NCBI RefSeq assembly: GCF_900143215.1
Contig: NZ_FRDM01000001.1
Location: forward strand, 186,001 to 250,000
Source: Geodermatophilus obscurus
Lineage (GTDB): Bacteria; Actinomycetota; Actinomycetes; Mycobacteriales; Geodermatophilaceae
Direction of reading: 5' to 3'
Length of the DNA stretch: 64,000 nucleotides
Under the pieces are notes generated by a model. It searched no databases and was not told where the DNA came from. It saw only the letters and a list, made by a program, of their open reading frames with translations. The position numbers were made by a program, and so were the translations under genes. Shown here piece by piece: positions 37,481-45,270 of this stretch; the stretch's first letter is position 1; every line of letters starts with the position of its first letter.

Positions 37481-37744
37481 ATGAAATCCACCATCCTATG
37501 GTCACTGACCGTCGGTGCGCTCGTAGCGCTGATTCTGGTCGTTACGGCCGTCAGCATGTCGGCGGCGGGCTTCCGGCTCGACGTGGAACGTTGGGTTCTC
37601 ATCGGCGCCTTCTTGGTCATCATTTCCATGGCGACTGCCGTGATGGTGTCGGTGCTCAACACGCTCAAGGACGTTCGACAACAGACCGCTGGAAACACCA
37701 CCAGAAACGGCAACGGCGACGACAAGTACGGCGAGTCGGGCTGA
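37481..37744 (+). CDS. Small two-helix membrane protein of unknown function
   Basis: An 87-residue protein with two strongly hydrophobic stretches (about residues 6-28 and 38-62), a short loop GFRLDVERW and a polar tail rich in Asn, Gly and Asp. Codon use is less GC-rich than neighbouring genes, which suggests recent acquisition. I recognise no family. ATG 37481 lies 11 nt after gagg; ATG 37397 in the same frame is an alternative. Confidence 0.55.
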   Translation: MKSTILWSLTVGALVALILVVTAVSMSAAGFRLDVERWVLIGAFLVIISMATAVMVSVLNTLKDVRQQTAGNTTRNGNGDDKYGESG

Positions 37745-37838
37745 GGTTGTTCAAGCCGGGAGTGCCGGCGGCGGGTGTGTGGATCCCTAGTTCGGTGTGC
37801 AGGCGGTCAGCCGGCGAGCGCCGTAGACCCGACGGTGC

Positions 37839-38009
37839 TCAGGCACTGCCGGCGGCTTCGGTGGCGTAGGACTCCTCCACCTCGGCCGGAGTGGGCCACC
37901 GGACCACGTGGCCCAGGAGCAGGAGCTGGTCGGGCTGATGCCGGGGATGCGGCAGAGACGGCGCACGCCGTAGGTCGTCTTCCCCGCGGCGATAAATGAA
38001 CGGGACCAT
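37839..38009 (-). CDS. Small hypothetical protein (56 residues)
   Basis: A short frame from ATG 38009 with gaggaa upstream, reading MVPFIYRRGEDDLRRAPSL and ending in an acidic, Ala-rich tail. Third codon positions are moderately GC-rich. It could be a real small gene or the remnant of a longer one; no family recognised. Confidence 0.35.
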   Translation of the reverse strand: MVPFIYRRGEDDLRRAPSLPHPRHQPDQLLLLGHVVRWPTPAEVEESYATEAAGSA

Positions 38010-38089
38010 CGCGACGAGTTCCTCGTGCGAACGGGATGCGGAGGCCGGGAGCCGGCCGGTCGCTCGCACCGACTGGTGCTGCGGCGCGG

Positions 38090-38383
38090 TCAGGGGATCG
38101 ACTCGATGATCCGGATGTCGCGCTCGGCGCCGTCCCCGAGAGCAGCGAGGGCCCTCTGGTACGCCTCGCCGTGGTACGTCGTCACGGCTTGCTCGACGCT
38201 GTCGAACTCGATCAGGGTCGTCCGCTCGAGCACCCCCGATTCGAAGGCCGCGGCCGGGGTGCCTCGCGCCAGGAACCGTCCGCCGCCGGCGAGCATCGCC
38301 CGGCCGGCCAGGTCGACGTAGGCGGCGACCCTGGCCGGATCACTGATCGCGCGGAAGGTGTTGATCCAGTACGCCTTCGTCAC
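38090..38383 (-). CDS. DUF1330 family protein
   Basis: A 97-residue ferredoxin-like fold protein with KAYWINTFRAISDPARVAAY, GGRFLARG and the C-terminal LIEFDSVEQAVTTYHGEAYQ, the hallmark segments of DUF1330. Function unknown; members often sit among small detoxifying or catabolic enzymes. GTG 38383 follows gaggag. Confidence 0.8.
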   Translation of the reverse strand: MTKAYWINTFRAISDPARVAAYVDLAGRAMLAGGGRFLARGTPAAAFESGVLERTTLIEFDSVEQAVTTYHGEAYQRALAALGDGAERDIRIIESIP

Positions 38384-38522
38384 GGGGTGGCCCTCCTCGG
38401 TCGGGCTGGAGTCGACGGTCGGTCGCGGTGGGCCGCTCCCGGGGCTTCGGGGCCTCCGCACCAGCCGAGCGCGGCGAACGAGGCGCGGACCACCACCGGG
38501 CGGAGGCGCTGGTCGACCGGGA

Positions 38523-39038
38523 TCACGCCTGTTCCCCGAACAGCACCGACGCGTCCCCGTCGGACCAGACGGTGCGGATCGTCATGGCGGTGATCACCCA
38601 CTGCTCGGCCTGCGGCACCAGGTCGACGTCGTAGGTGTTCTTGAGCAGGAGGTGCCGGTGCGGCTGTGCGTGGAGCACGTGCTGAGCTTCCACCAGCGCC
38701 CACAGGTGCGCGTGATCGCCTTCGACGACGACCCGCGGGTTGGTGACGGTGTGCGTCGTGGCCAGCGGCTCCAGGGCGGTCAGGATCCGGGCGATCATCT
38801 CCCGGCCGTGCATGACCGGGACGGTGGCGCCGAACCGGCTCGCAGGCTGGGTGAAGTCGAGGACGGCGTCGGGGGAGAAGGCGGACAGGAACAGGTCCGT
38901 GTCCCGCAGGTCCTGCCCAGCGCCGAAGCGGTAGAGCGCGTCGACGACCTCCTGCGTGTCGCGCAGGTGCTGCACCCGACGTGCGACGTCGCGCAGGCCG
39001 GGGTCCGAACGGGCCGTGCCCTGCAGATCGATGGTCAT
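38523..39038 (-). CDS. SnoaL-like (NTF2 fold) protein
   Basis: A 171-residue protein with helix-strand features of the SnoaL family: EVVDALYRFGAGQDLRD, LFLSAFSPDAVLDF, MHGREMIARIL and HTVTNPRVVVEGDHAHLWA. Such proteins can be ketosteroid isomerase-like or dehydratase-like enzymes; no specific role is supported. ATG 39038 has a clear ggagg site. Confidence 0.8.
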   Translation of the reverse strand: MTIDLQGTARSDPGLRDVARRVQHLRDTQEVVDALYRFGAGQDLRDTDLFLSAFSPDAVLDFTQPASRFGATVPVMHGREMIARILTALEPLATTHTVTNPRVVVEGDHAHLWALVEAQHVLHAQPHRHLLLKNTYDVDLVPQAEQWVITAMTIRTVWSDGDASVLFGEQA

Positions 39039-39052
39039 GGCGGTCCTCCTGA

Positions 39053-39529
39053 TCACGGGTCGGGAGCGGGGTCTGGTGCGCCGACGAGCGAGGCGACGAG
39101 CTCCTGCGCGACGGCCGGTGCCCGCACCTCCAGCTCCCGGCCGCGGTCGTCCACGGTGGGGACGAAGGCGAGGAAGGGGCAGCACTGGTGTTCGGCGGTG
39201 ATCGGGCGTGCGAGTCGCCCGAGGTCGGCGCCGGGGGCGAGTTCGAGCCGCAGGCCGCCGTCCAGCGGCGCTCGGGTGCGGACGTCGTCGACAGCCGCCT
39301 GCCAGTCCGTCATCCGCGCGGGCATCTCTCCGGCGGCGAGGCTGCAGGCGGTTGCCGGCCGGGCCGTTCCCGGCCGGCCCGCCGACGGGTACGGCTCGGG
39401 GTGCCCGTGACGGGTCGGCGTTGCATCCAGCCGGGCGCGCCACGAGACGAGCGCGTCGGCCACCGCCTCCGGCAGCACGGGCCGGTGTGGTGTGGGACGC
39501 GGCTCGATCTCGCTGACGCAGGTGTCCAC
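39053..39529 (-). CDS. Hypothetical protein with CC motif resembling MerR-associated C-terminal domains
   Basis: A 158-residue protein. The central part CSLAAGEMPARMTDWQAAV and the later ADLGRLARPITAEHQCCPFL resemble the small Cys-containing domain often found fused to or near MerR-type regulators, where it may bind a metal or thiol-reactive compound. That function is inference. GTG 39529 is the only start before the motif region. It ends 14 nt before the SnoaL gene, and the gene upstream ends 3 nt before it, so an operon is likely. Confidence 0.6.
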   Translation of the reverse strand: MDTCVSEIEPRPTPHRPVLPEAVADALVSWRARLDATPTRHGHPEPYPSAGRPGTARPATACSLAAGEMPARMTDWQAAVDDVRTRAPLDGGLRLELAPGADLGRLARPITAEHQCCPFLAFVPTVDDRGRELEVRAPAVAQELVASLVGAPDPAPDP

Positions 39530-39532
39530 GGT

Positions 39533-40399
39533 TCACCGTTCCCTCCGCCGTCCACCCGGAAGCGGCGGAGAGGTCCGAGACGTGCCCGACAGGGGCAGGG
39601 ATCCCCGCCGAGCCGGCGGTGCTCCCGCCGCTGTGCCGGCCCAGGCGCTGAGCTCCCGGGTGGCCCAGCCGGCGAGCACGAGGAGGAGTGGCAGGAGCAC
39701 GACCGGGTCGTAGTGCGAGCCCAGGTGGGGGAAGGCCCACACCGAGACGTTCACCGACGCGTGCAGCAGCACCGCGCTGCCCAGCGCACCGCCCGAGCCT
39801 TCGTACGCCCAGACGGTCAGCACCCGCAGCGCCACGGTGACCAGGCACTGCGCGGCGATCCAGCCCGTGCGGTGGCCGGCCTGCGCGTACGGGAGCGCGT
39901 GCCAGAGCGCGCACGCGACGCCGATCAGGACGGCGGCGTGCGGGGCGGGCAGCCGCCTCCGAGCGGCGGGGAGCAGGTAGCCGGTCCAGCCGATCTCCTC
40001 CGCCGCGGCCACGACGAGGAAGAAGACGAGGAGCCCCGCGATCAGGGCCACGGAGGGACCTCCGCCGGGGAGGTCGCGGCCCAGGAGCCGCTGGATGAGA
40101 TAGGACGCGACCGTGGCCCCAGGTACCACCAGCGCCGCCCGGAGCAGCCGATGTCGTCGCCCTGCCGCCGGCAGCTCCACGGCGCGCGCCAGTAGCTCCC
40201 GCCCCGCAGCCGCCCCCCGCTCGGCGCGCGTGAGCACGATCGCGGCGACTCCGGGGCAGATGGCCATCGCTGCGCTCACCGGCAACGGGAGTCCCGGCCC
40301 GAGGGCGGTGTCGCCGGCGAGCCAGCCGGCGAGGTAGAAGGGCAGCGACAGGGCGAGCAGCAGGCTCAGGAACCGCGCGGCAGACGGTGGACTCGACAT
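39533..40399 (-). CDS. CPBP-family intramembrane metalloprotease (CAAX/Abi type)
   Basis: A 288-residue membrane protein with about seven hydrophobic segments. The CPBP motifs are AAAEEIGWTGYLLP (motif 1, two Glu), ALWHALPYAQ (motif 2, His) and LLHASVN (motif 3, His). The Arg often found in EExxxR is Thr here. Family members cleave or process prenylated or other membrane peptides; bacterial roles include self-immunity. Start ATG 40399. It is upstream of and probably co-transcribed with the CC-motif protein. Confidence 0.8.
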   Translation of the reverse strand: MSSPPSAARFLSLLLALSLPFYLAGWLAGDTALGPGLPLPVSAAMAICPGVAAIVLTRAERGAAAGRELLARAVELPAAGRRHRLLRAALVVPGATVASYLIQRLLGRDLPGGGPSVALIAGLLVFFLVVAAAEEIGWTGYLLPAARRRLPAPHAAVLIGVACALWHALPYAQAGHRTGWIAAQCLVTVALRVLTVWAYEGSGGALGSAVLLHASVNVSVWAFPHLGSHYDPVVLLPLLLVLAGWATRELSAWAGTAAGAPPARRGSLPLSGTSRTSPPLPGGRRRER

Positions 40400-40518
40400 C
40401 GCTCATCGACGCCCCGGCCGGGCCGCCGCGGAAGCACGGCCGGCGACCACCTGATCGGAGCCGTGGGCGGCCCCGGACCCCGGGGCCGACGGGACGGAGG
40501 TTGCGGGGCTCATCCGGC

Positions 40519-41451
40519 TCACCGGCCCTCGACGGCCGCCGATCGGCCGGCTCGCCCGAATGCCTGCGGCCAGCCCTGCCGCCGGCTCGGCACGGTTGGC
40601 CGCCACCCCAGCGTCCGGAACCTCTCCGCGGTGACGCGCTGCGAGCGGGTGAGCGCTCGCACCGGCGCGGCGGCGGTGCGAACGATCCAGGTGGGCAGCG
40701 GGTTCACACCCGGAACGCCCGCCGCTGCGGCCAGTACGGCGAGCAGGTCGCGCCGCCGCAGCGGCTCGTCGTCGACGACGTTGTACACACCGGCCGGCGC
40801 GGTGAGCGCGGCGAGCAGTGCGGACCCCACGTCGTCGGTGTGGATGGCGCTGGTCCAGGCGTCGGGAGCGCCGACGATCATGGTGCGCCCGCGGCGGGCG
40901 CCGGCGATCAGCTCGCGGCTGAACTCGTCGTCGGGACCGTAGAAGCCGCCGAAACGCAGCGTCACGCCGGTCCCGCCGGCGGCAGCGAACCGGGCCAGGT
41001 GGCGCTCGGCCACCAGGTTGGCCTGCAACGCGCCGGGTGCCATGACGGGGCTGCTCTCGTCGAGGTGCCGGTCGGCGCCGTCGGCGTACACCATCGTCAC
41101 CGTGTCCCGGACGAGGCGCGGCACGCCGACGGCTACCGCGGCATCGACCAGCCGGCCGGCCCCGGTCGCGCGCAACCGGGTGTACTCGCGCCACGCCCAG
41201 GGCACCGCCGCCCGCGAGCTGGAGGGGATGGCCACCCGCAGGTCGATCACGGCGTCGGCGCCGGTGATGAGGTGCTGCAGGGCTGCCGGGTCATCGGTGT
41301 CCCCGCGAACCGGGGTGGCACCGAGGGCTGCGACCGCGGCTGCGCGCTCGTCGGTCCGCGCGTGCCCGTGCACCTCATGACCGGCCGCCGACAGCACCGG
41401 CAGGGCGGAACGCCCCGCGGTGCCGGTGGCGCCGAGAACGGTGACCTTCAT
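40519..41451 (-). CDS. NAD(P)-dependent epimerase/dehydratase family protein
   Basis: A 310-residue atypical extended SDR. The N-terminus is MKVTVLGATGTAGRSALPVL; later segments are TLRFGGFYGPDDEF, SAIHTDDVGSALLAAL and GVYNVVDDEPLRRRDLL. It is a paralogue of the protein encoded at 50594-51529, with the same C-terminal RTLGWRPTVPSRR pattern. The substrate is unknown. ATG 41451 has a tggagg site. Confidence 0.82.
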   Translation of the reverse strand: MKVTVLGATGTAGRSALPVLSAAGHEVHGHARTDERAAAVAALGATPVRGDTDDPAALQHLITGADAVIDLRVAIPSSSRAAVPWAWREYTRLRATGAGRLVDAAVAVGVPRLVRDTVTMVYADGADRHLDESSPVMAPGALQANLVAERHLARFAAAGGTGVTLRFGGFYGPDDEFSRELIAGARRGRTMIVGAPDAWTSAIHTDDVGSALLAALTAPAGVYNVVDDEPLRRRDLLAVLAAAAGVPGVNPLPTWIVRTAAAPVRALTRSQRVTAERFRTLGWRPTVPSRRQGWPQAFGRAGRSAAVEGR

Positions 41452-41628
41452 GATGCTGACCTCCAGGTCCTGGTCCGGACGGATGGGGGCTGAGGACGCC
41501 TGCGTCGATGGAAGCGCCCACCCCGTCGTGCACCGCCACCCCACCGCCGAGCCCACCGGCCTCGACGTGCCCGGCGACGTCTCCCTCGCGGCGTGGAGCG
41601 GTGAAGGCCCTCGCCAGCGGAGTTGTGG

Positions 41629-41805
41629 TCATCGGATCGTCGGCGCCGGCCACAGCTTCCGAAAGCGGTAGAGCTGCCCGTCGGCGCAGCGAACCTGCCA
41701 GGACGCGGGACCGTCGCCCGGAGCGTCCGCGATGGTCCGGAAGACGTCCTCGACCGCTAGCAGCGCTCGGTGGCCTTGCCTGGCCTCGGCGTGCTCCGTG
41801 GTCAT
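41629..41805 (-). CDS. Small protein of 58 residues
   Basis: A short frame from ATG 41805 with gaggct upstream. It begins MTTEHAEARQGHRALLAVED and later reads DGPASWQVRC and DGQLYRFRKLW. Codon use is ordinary for the host. A 38-nt motif also found at 46904 and 47790 lies 33-70 nt upstream of its start, which supports a real transcribed gene. No family recognised. Confidence 0.5.
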   Translation of the reverse strand: MTTEHAEARQGHRALLAVEDVFRTIADAPGDGPASWQVRCADGQLYRFRKLWPAPTIR

Positions 41806-41837
41806 GGCTGGAGCCTCGCCGCCGGGCCGGGGTCGCG

Positions 41838-41875
41838 ACAGTGGCAGGTCTGCCGTCGTCCGAGGCGTTCCTGCC
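41838..41875. promoter_or_regulatory. 38-nt conserved motif, copy 1
   Basis: Pattern ACAGYGGCRG-N2-CYGCC-N10-GCGTTMCTGCC. Here GGCAG-GT-CTGCC (41843-41854) is a perfect palindrome, followed 10 nt later by GCGTTCCTGCC (41865-41875). It sits just upstream of the 58-residue gene on the minus strand. Confidence 0.65.
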
Positions 41876-41932
41876 CCCGACTCCGCCGCCCGCCGACGGA
41901 GCGGGGTCGGAAGGCCCTCGTCCGGGCGTCCT

Positions 41933-42391
41933 TCAGTCCTCCGACGGGGGCGTCGTCGGCTCGGAGCCGGCGGCCTTGGCCAGCAGGTCCCGCAGCAGCG
42001 CTCGTTCGCCGGCGTCGAGCGCCACCATCACCGGTGAGGTCTCCAGCATCCTGGCTTGCAGCGTGCTCCGGAGCCGCCTGCCGTCGGGCGTCAGCTGCAG
42101 CAGCTTGACCCGGCGGTCCCCGGCCTGAGCCGCGCGGGACACCAGGCCGCGTCGCTCCAGGTGGTCGGCGATACCGGTGACGTACGACGCGTCGCAGCGC
42201 AGGTGCTCGGCCAGCGAGCGCATGGGGGCGGCACCCTCCAGGGCGAGGAGTGCCCGCGCCTGGGCCACGGTGAGGTCGAACGCCGCGGCGGCCGCCTCGA
42301 AGTTGTGCAGGGTCTGCTCGGTCACGTGCATGAGCAGCGCGGCGGTGTCCCGCGCCTCACCGGCCGACGTCGTCCTGTCGATTCGCCCCAC
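41933..42391 (-). CDS. MarR-family transcriptional regulator
   Basis: A 152-residue winged-helix regulator with MRSLAEHLRCDASYVTGIAD (recognition region), HLERRGLVSRAAQAGDRRVK (wing) and flanking dimerisation helices. It is divergent from the PPOX-WrbA-MFS genes, whose promoter gap carries a perfect 5-nt-arm palindrome, so it probably represses them and itself. GTG 42391 is the start. Confidence 0.88.
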   Translation of the reverse strand: MGRIDRTTSAGEARDTAALLMHVTEQTLHNFEAAAAAFDLTVAQARALLALEGAAPMRSLAEHLRCDASYVTGIADHLERRGLVSRAAQAGDRRVKLLQLTPDGRRLRSTLQARMLETSPVMVALDAGERALLRDLLAKAAGSEPTTPPSED

Positions 42392-42412
42392 GGTCCGAGA
42401 TTACTAGGCCCG

Positions 42413-42425
42413 GTCAACACTTGAC
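42413..42425. promoter_or_regulatory. Candidate MarR operator GTCAA-CAC-TTGAC
   Basis: A perfect palindrome with 3-nt spacer in the gap between the divergent MarR and PPOX genes. Its right arm includes TTGACT, a possible -35 box of the plus-strand promoter. Confidence 0.55.
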
Positions 42426-42485
42426 TGGATAAAGCATCTGGGCGCAGAGTTGGTCCGTCGACCGGTCCTGGAATCGGAGGGGATC

Positions 42486-42851
42486 ATGGCCACACTGACG
42501 GCACTGGAGTCGGCGTACCTGAACGGCGAGCCCCGGTTGGCGCGGCTCGCCACCGTCGATGCCGACGGGCAGCCCCACGTGGTGCCGGTCGGCTGGCGCT
42601 ACGACGAGGCGACCGGCACCTTCACGATCTCCGGCCGTGACCTGGCGGCCACCCGCAAGTTCCGCAACGTGCTCGTTCACCCGCGAGCCGCGCTCGTCGT
42701 CGACGACGTGCTCCCGCCCTGGCGGGCCCGGGGCGTGCTCGTCCAGGGGCCCGCGCAGGCCCTGCCCGCGGACGACGCGCCCGAGGGGCGGGCCATCATC
42801 CGGCTGACCCCGACCAAGGTCACGTCCTGGGGGCTGGACGGCAGCCGTTGA
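42486..42851 (+). CDS. PPOX-class F420-dependent-type oxidoreductase
   Basis: A 121-residue split-barrel flavin/F420-binding protein with LARLATVDADGQPHVVPVGW, FTISGRDLAATRKFRNVL and a C-terminal LTPTKVTSWGLDG, typical of actinobacterial PPOX-class F420 enzymes. The substrate is unknown. It heads a probable operon with wrbA-like and MFS genes under MarR control. ATG 42486 follows ggagggg. Confidence 0.82.
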   Translation: MATLTALESAYLNGEPRLARLATVDADGQPHVVPVGWRYDEATGTFTISGRDLAATRKFRNVLVHPRAALVVDDVLPPWRARGVLVQGPAQALPADDAPEGRAIIRLTPTKVTSWGLDGSR

Positions 42852-42959
42852 GCTCACCCCGGCGCCCGGTGTCGAGCCGTACCCGGCGAGCCCGGTGGCC
42901 GGCGACCCCGCGGAGCGGTTCCACCCGGGGCCCTCCGAACACCGCACGAGGAGGTAGCT

Positions 42960-43577
42960 GTGAACGTCAACATCGCGGTCGTCTACTACTCGGCGACCGG
43001 CCACACGCACCGGCTGGCCGAAGCCGTGGCCGAGGGAGCCGCCGACGCCGGAGCCGACGTCCGCCTGCGGCGGGTCCGCGAGCTGGCACCGGACGAGGCG
43101 ATCGACCGCAACCCGGCCTGGCGCCGGCACGTCACCGAGACCCCGCACGTACCGGAGGCCGAGCTGGCGGACCTGGAATGGGCGCACGGGCTGGCCTTCG
43201 GCTCGCCCACCCGTTACGGGATGGTCGCCGCCCAGCTCAAGCAGTTCCTCGACACCACCGGCCCGCTGTGGCAGCAGGGCAAGCTCACCGACAAGGTCGT
43301 CACCTCCTTCACCGGCGCCGCGACCGCGCACGGCGGGCACGAGACCACGCTGCTGTCGCTCGACGCGGTCTTCTCGCACTGGGGCTCGGTCATCGTGCCG
43401 CTCGGGTACAGCAGTCCGGAGGTGTTCGAGACCGGCAACCCGTACGGCTCCACCTGGGTGTCCGGCAGCCAGCGCCACCCCGACGACCTCACGCTCCGCG
43501 TGGCCCGCCACCAGGGTGGGCGGCTGGTGCAGTGGGCGCTCCGGGCGGTGTACGAACCGGTGTCCTCCGGTGTCTGA
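42960..43577 (+). CDS. WrbA-like NAD(P)H:quinone oxidoreductase
   Basis: A 205-residue flavodoxin-fold protein: FMN loop YYSATGHTHRLAEAVAEG, then FGSPTRYGMVAAQLKQFLDTT and TSFTGAATAHGGHETTLLSL, as in type IV quinone reductases. It performs two-electron reduction of quinones. GTG 42960 has gaggagg. Its end overlaps the MFS start by 8 nt. Confidence 0.88.
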   Translation: MNVNIAVVYYSATGHTHRLAEAVAEGAADAGADVRLRRVRELAPDEAIDRNPAWRRHVTETPHVPEAELADLEWAHGLAFGSPTRYGMVAAQLKQFLDTTGPLWQQGKLTDKVVTSFTGAATAHGGHETTLLSLDAVFSHWGSVIVPLGYSSPEVFETGNPYGSTWVSGSQRHPDDLTLRVARHQGGRLVQWALRAVYEPVSSGV

Positions 43578-44994
43578 TCGGCCCCGGCCCGGAACGGCTG
43601 CGGCAGCCGGGACGCTGCCGGCGGGCCGCGCTCAGGACCCGCTGGGGAGCACGCACGGCTCGCCGGACCGCGAGCGCTGGTCCCTCGTGGTCGCGGCGGG
43701 CCTGGCGGTGTTCATGGCCATGCTGGACAGCTACGCCGTCGTCGTCGCGCTGCCGGACCTCGGAACCTCGCTGGCGGTGACACCAGGGCTCCTGCCCTGG
43801 GTGGTCCTCGCCTACTCGCTGGCCATGGCTGCCGTCGTCCTGCCGGCCGGTCGCTGGCTGGACGGCGTCGGTCACCGGCCGGCGCTGCTGATCGCCGTCG
43901 GGGCTTTCGCGGCGGCCGGCGTCGGCTGTGCGCTGGCGCCCTCGATCGAGGTGCTGCTGGCCGCGCGAGTCGTCCAGGGTGCGGCGGCAGCAGTGCTGAC
44001 CGCCCTCACCCCGGTGCTGGCCGCGGTGGCGGTCGCCCCGCAGCGCCGAGGCCGCGCCATGGGTGTGGTCTCCGTGCTGGGGCCGCTGGGGGCGCTGACC
44101 GGCCCGGCGGTGGGTGGCTGGCTGGCCGAGGCGGTGGGCTGGTGGGCGCTGTTCCTCCTCGACCTGCCCGTCGCCGTGACCATCGCCGCCATCGCCCTCC
44201 GCAGCCTCCCCGCGGGGCAGCCGGTCAGCGGGCCGGACCGGAGGCTCGTGGCGCAGGTGGTCCTGCTGGGCGGCGCCGTACTCGCGATCCTGGCCGGCCT
44301 CTCCCTGGCGTCCCGGGCCGACCTCGCCTGGGCGGCGACGGCCGTCCTCGCCGTTCCGCTGCTGCTCGTCTGGGCGCGCCTGCCGAGCAGCGCGCCGGTG
44401 CTGCACCTGCTGACCGTGCGGTCGGTGACCGGGGGACTGGCCGCGCTGGCCCTCGTCTCCGTCGTCACGAGCGGCCTGATCTACGCCGTTCCCCTCGCCC
44501 TCGCCGGGCGGGACGGTTCGACGGCGGTCGAGTCCGGGCTCGCACTCAGCGCCCTGTCCCTCGCCATGCTGGCCCTCGCCCCCGTGGCCGGCATGCTGGC
44601 CGACCGGTTCGGTGCCGACCGCGTGGCGATGGCCGGTGCCGTCCTGGCCGCGACCGGATTGGTGGTCCTGCTCCCCGTGGACCCCACCTGGGGCGTTCCG
44701 GACCTGAGCTGGCGGCTGGCCGTGGTCGGAGCCGGCACGTCCCTCTTCGTCGGTCCCAACCAGGCGCTGCTCATGACGGCTGCTCCCCGCCCGCTGCTCG
44801 GCTCGACCGGGGGAGCGTCCGGCGCGGCCCGCGCGGTGGGATTCGGTCTCGGCCCGGCCCTGGTGTCGGCGACCTGGACGACCACCGACGGCGTGGCCGG
44901 GCTCCGGTGGTCCCTGGTCGTCCTGTGCTCAGCCGCCGTGCTGGCTGCGGGCTGCCTGCACGCGTCGGGACGACGGTCCCGGACGACGACCTGA
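43570..44994 (+). CDS. MFS transporter, EmrB/QacA-like drug efflux type
   Basis: A 474-residue polytopic protein with about twelve to fourteen helices. Motif A-type region AGRWLDGVGHRPALL, and helix 5 segment GPLGALTGPAVGGWLAE, match drug:H+ antiporters. Within a MarR-controlled operon with a quinone reductase it may export a toxic quinone-like compound (inference). GTG 43570 overlaps the wrbA-like stop. Confidence 0.85.
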   Translation: MSDRPRPGTAAAAGTLPAGRAQDPLGSTHGSPDRERWSLVVAAGLAVFMAMLDSYAVVVALPDLGTSLAVTPGLLPWVVLAYSLAMAAVVLPAGRWLDGVGHRPALLIAVGAFAAAGVGCALAPSIEVLLAARVVQGAAAAVLTALTPVLAAVAVAPQRRGRAMGVVSVLGPLGALTGPAVGGWLAEAVGWWALFLLDLPVAVTIAAIALRSLPAGQPVSGPDRRLVAQVVLLGGAVLAILAGLSLASRADLAWAATAVLAVPLLLVWARLPSSAPVLHLLTVRSVTGGLAALALVSVVTSGLIYAVPLALAGRDGSTAVESGLALSALSLAMLALAPVAGMLADRFGADRVAMAGAVLAATGLVVLLPVDPTWGVPDLSWRLAVVGAGTSLFVGPNQALLMTAAPRPLLGSTGGASGAARAVGFGLGPALVSATWTTTDGVAGLRWSLVVLCSAAVLAAGCLHASGRRSRTTT

Positions 44995-45185
44995 GCGGCC
45001 TGGCCCGGGCGATGGGCCGGCTGCTCGTGGCCACCACCGCCGGTGCGGTCCTGGGACCGAACCTCCTCGGACCGGCCGCTCGGCTGGGCGCCCGCCTGGA
45101 TCTGCCGTCCCTCGGTGGCCCGCACCTGGTCGCCGGGCTCGGCTTCGCCGTCGTCCGGCTGCTCCCCGAGGATGCGGCCGGATCG
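44991..45185 (+). pseudogene. Remnant of another MFS transporter gene
   Basis: The frame starting in the stop region of the intact MFS gene reads LARAMGRLLVATTAGAVLGP, then a helix-like stretch and GGPHLVAGLGFAVVRLLP. This resembles the middle part of a different MFS subfamily (helix with TTVGAVLGPNL, then loop and GPFLV). There is no plausible start and no continuation, so it is a decayed fragment. Confidence 0.5.
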
Positions 45186-45270
45186 CCGAGGACCGGCACG
45201 CCTGACCACCGGGCCGGTGCCCGCGCGGAAGGCGAGCCTGCCGCAGCCGGAACGACCCCGCCGGCTCCGA

